From positions 1-7,156 of the forward strand of contig CAYTQK010000177.1 in assembly GCA_964439745.1 (NCBI GenBank): a stretch of 7,156 nt of DNA. Direction: 5' to 3'. The DNA is from CAYTQK01 sp964439745 (lineage in GTDB: Bacteria > Desulfobacterota > Desulfobacteria > Desulfobacterales > Desulfosudaceae). Position numbers and translations under genes: made by a program. The notes below the pieces were generated by a model. The model saw only the letters and a program-made list of their open reading frames with translations, had not been told where the DNA came from and searched no databases. Within the stretch, counting starts at the first letter, position 1, and each line of letters starts with the position of its first letter. This document shows positions 5,439 to 7,156 of the stretch, piece after piece.

Positions 5439-6299
5439 ATGATGTCGAACAAGGGACGCAAGGGAATCTGCCTGGTGATCATGACCGTCTGCCTGTGCTG
5501 GAGCGGTCATGCCGGGGGATATGTCCTCTGCCCGGATCATATCCTGACCCGGATGTTGAAAAAGACCGCCCCGTCAGCGGGGGTCGAGGTGAGCCAGAAG
5601 ACCAGCCTGCGGGATTTTGACTGCGGCGGGGTGGCCGGTCCGGAGGGGCGGATCACCGCTGAGACCCTCTGGTATGCGCCGCCCGGCCGCATCCGCCTGG
5701 AGGCAAGCGGTCCGGACGACCGGCAGATTTACGTGGCTGACGAAACAGGGGCTCTCACCATTGTCGGGCAAAAGATCGTCGCCGACCGCCCCAGTGACCT
5801 GCTGGCCTATCTTCTGCCCCTTTCTTTTACCAGCCGCGAGAGACTGATCAAGGGCCTGGAGCGGTACGGGGTGGATACGCAGGTTTCCAGCCTGGGCCGG
5901 TACCAGCGGGAAGTGGCTTTTGTGATCGGGGCCCGCTTTCCGGATACGTCCGCATCCCAGCTCTGGGTTGACAAAGAGACCTTTCTGCCGACGCGTCTGC
6001 TGATCCGGAAGCCGGGCCAGGACCGTCTGCTGGAAACCCGCTATCTGGACTGGCAGCAGGTCCGTTCGTTGTGGTATCCCATGCGGGTAGAGGTGTACCA
6101 GAACGGGTTGCTGTCCCGGGTGGTCTGTGCGGATGCGGTTTCAGGAAAATCTTCGTTTCCACCGGACTTTTTTGATATCACCGCGCTGAAGAACGAATAT
6201 CCGCAAAACATTCCGCCGGCCGCGGACGAACCAGAAGCGCCCCGGTCGGAAACCGATATCCAGCAGACGATTGATGATTTCAGAAAACTGTATCAATAA
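5439..6299 (+). CDS. Secreted LolA-like protein (outer-membrane lipoprotein-sorting family, tentative)
   Basis: The product is 286 aa with a clear export signal: a basic start (NKGRKG), a hydrophobic stretch about 10-21 and a likely signal peptidase I site after SGHA near residue 25. No proper lipobox is seen, so a soluble periplasmic protein is expected. The body suits the LolA/LolB-like half-barrel fold: WYAPPGRIRLE (78-88), IYVADETGALTIVG (97-110), QLWVDKETFLPTRLLIR (174-190) and WYPMRVEVYQNG (212-223). LolA itself carries lipoproteins across the periplasm. This protein is longer than LolA, so that exact job is not assured. Mature cysteines at 31, 62 and 230 could allow a disulfide. The tail after about 250 is Pro/Glu-rich. 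It begins 6 nt after the eno stop with only a weak AGGG upstream, suggesting coupled translation. A second ATG follows directly, so the start could be 5442. Confidence 0.7.
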   Translation: MMSNKGRKGICLVIMTVCLCWSGHAGGYVLCPDHILTRMLKKTAPSAGVEVSQKTSLRDFDCGGVAGPEGRITAETLWYAPPGRIRLEASGPDDRQIYVADETGALTIVGQKIVADRPSDLLAYLLPLSFTSRERLIKGLERYGVDTQVSSLGRYQREVAFVIGARFPDTSASQLWVDKETFLPTRLLIRKPGQDRLLETRYLDWQQVRSLWYPMRVEVYQNGLLSRVVCADAVSGKSSFPPDFFDITALKNEYPQNIPPAADEPEAPRSETDIQQTIDDFRKLYQ

Positions 6300-6337
6300 C
6301 CCGAATTGATCCATTCCAACAAGCCGGAGGGGGAGGT

Positions 6338-7156
6338 ATGGGGGCTGCTGCAAAGTATATCTTCGTGACAGGCGGGGTCGTGTCATCCCTGGGCAAGGGG
6401 CTGGCTTCGGCCACCATCGGCGCGCTCCTGGAGTGCCGGGGACTGACGGTAACCATTCAGAAGCTGGATCCCTATATCAACGTCGATCCCGGGACCATGA
6501 ATCCCTTTCAGCACGGCGAGGTCTTCGTCACCGACGACGGCGCCGAGACCGACCTGGACCTGGGCCACTACGAGCGGTTTACCCATGCCCGCATGGGCCA
6601 TGACAACAACTTCACCTCCGGCAAGATTTATCATTCCGTGATTACCAAGGAGCGGCGGGGCGACTACCTGGGCGGCACGGTCCAGGTGATCCCCCATGTC
6701 ACCGACGAGATCAAGCGGAGCATCCGCCTGCTGGAAAACAAGGCCGACGTGGTCATCACCGAGATCGGCGGTACCATCGGAGATATCGAAAGCCTGCCCT
6801 TTCTGGAGGCCATTCGCCAGATGCGGGCCGATGTGGGCAAGGAAAACGTCTTGTATATCCATCTCACCCTGGTCCCCTATATTCCCACCGCCCGCGAGGT
6901 CAAGACCAAGCCCACCCAGCACAGCGTCAAGGAGCTCCGCAGCATCGGCATTCAGCCGGATATCCTGCTCTGCCGCACCACTGATTTTTTGAGCGAAGAT
7001 ATCAAGAGGAAAATCGCCCTGTTCTGCAACGTCAGTACCGACGCCGTCATCACTGCCAAGGACGTGGACAATATTTACGAAGTACCGCTTTTTTTCAACC
7101 AGGAGGGGTTGGATGAAAAGATCGTGGAGGGATTGAATATCTGGACCCGGGCGGCG
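6338..7156 (+). CDS. pyrG: CTP synthase, N-terminal 273 residues, cut by the window end
   Basis: CTP synthase makes CTP from UTP, ATP and glutamine-derived ammonia, the last step of de novo pyrimidine nucleotide synthesis, in the cytoplasm. The frame is open from ATG 6338 to the last base (273 codons), with no stop because the window ends. What is visible is the synthetase (amidoligase) domain. It shows the P-loop GGVVSSLGKG (12-21), KLDPYINVDPGTMNPFQHGE (42-61), DDGAETDLDLGHYERF (66-81), RRGDYLGGTVQVIPH (106-120) and TEIGGTIGDIES (141-152). The last of these contains the Mg-binding Glu142. The C-terminal glutaminase domain lies beyond the window. GGAGG (6326-6330) is 7 nt upstream. The gene sits 38 nt after the LolA-like gene on the same strand and is probably cotranscribed with eno. 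No abnormal residue is seen in the part present. Confidence 0.97.
   Translation, partial: MGAAAKYIFVTGGVVSSLGKGLASATIGALLECRGLTVTIQKLDPYINVDPGTMNPFQHGEVFVTDDGAETDLDLGHYERFTHARMGHDNNFTSGKIYHSVITKERRGDYLGGTVQVIPHVTDEIKRSIRLLENKADVVITEIGGTIGDIESLPFLEAIRQMRADVGKENVLYIHLTLVPYIPTAREVKTKPTQHSVKELRSIGIQPDILLCRTTDFLSEDIKRKIALFCNVSTDAVITAKDVDNIYEVPLFFNQEGLDEKIVEGLNIWTRAA

Noticed and set aside
4710..5540. Long minus-strand open frame (276 codons) opposite eno
   Set aside because: It lies entirely antisense to catalytic parts of enolase. The composition follows from eno codon usage, and no domain is recognised.

Overview
The window reads as ordinary chromosomal housekeeping DNA from a Gram-negative, GC-rich bacterium. 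It is most likely a member of Desulfobacterota (Desulfobacteraceae or Desulfosarcinaceae-like). That placement is an inference from protein flavour, from the grouping of HPr, enzyme I and smpB, and from a LolA-like secreted protein lying between eno and pyrG. No phylogeny was run.

Layout. Positions 1-715 hold no convincing gene. They contain two complex palindromic intergenic elements: 83-254, with perfect 24-nt arms and nested stems, and 301-572, with imperfect 16-nt terminal inverted repeats, a folded GC-rich core and an AT-rich interior. A minus-strand block follows, listed here in transcription order: an unrecognised predicted winged-helix/coiled-coil protein (3968-3534), HPr (3302-3021), PTS enzyme I (3017-1239) and SmpB (1177-716). 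A divergent plus-strand block starts at 4146: enolase (4146-5432), a secreted LolA-like protein (5439-6299) and CTP synthase (6338 onward, cut by the window end).

How the genes fit together. HPr and enzyme I are the general phosphotransfer proteins fed by phosphoenolpyruvate. Enolase, the enzyme that makes PEP, is encoded just across a divergent promoter region. No sugar-specific EII component is visible, so the PTS may be mainly regulatory here. SmpB (ribosome rescue) ends the minus-strand run, with no tmRNA gene in the 715 bases beyond it. The plus-strand genes are tightly packed and probably form one operon combining glycolysis, an envelope protein and CTP synthesis.

Most interesting points. 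(1) Enolase has Ala at position 42, where the family has a Mg-ligand Ser, while all other catalytic residues seen are intact. (2) The ptsH promoter is near-consensus, ends only about 8 nt before the start codon and carries a G7 tract in its spacer. (3) The eno/winged-helix divergent region has face-to-face TTGACA boxes and a nested inverted repeat. (4) Two structured repeat elements lie downstream of smpB. I found no clear evidence of a new multi-gene system. The unrecognised winged-helix protein is the best candidate for new biology.
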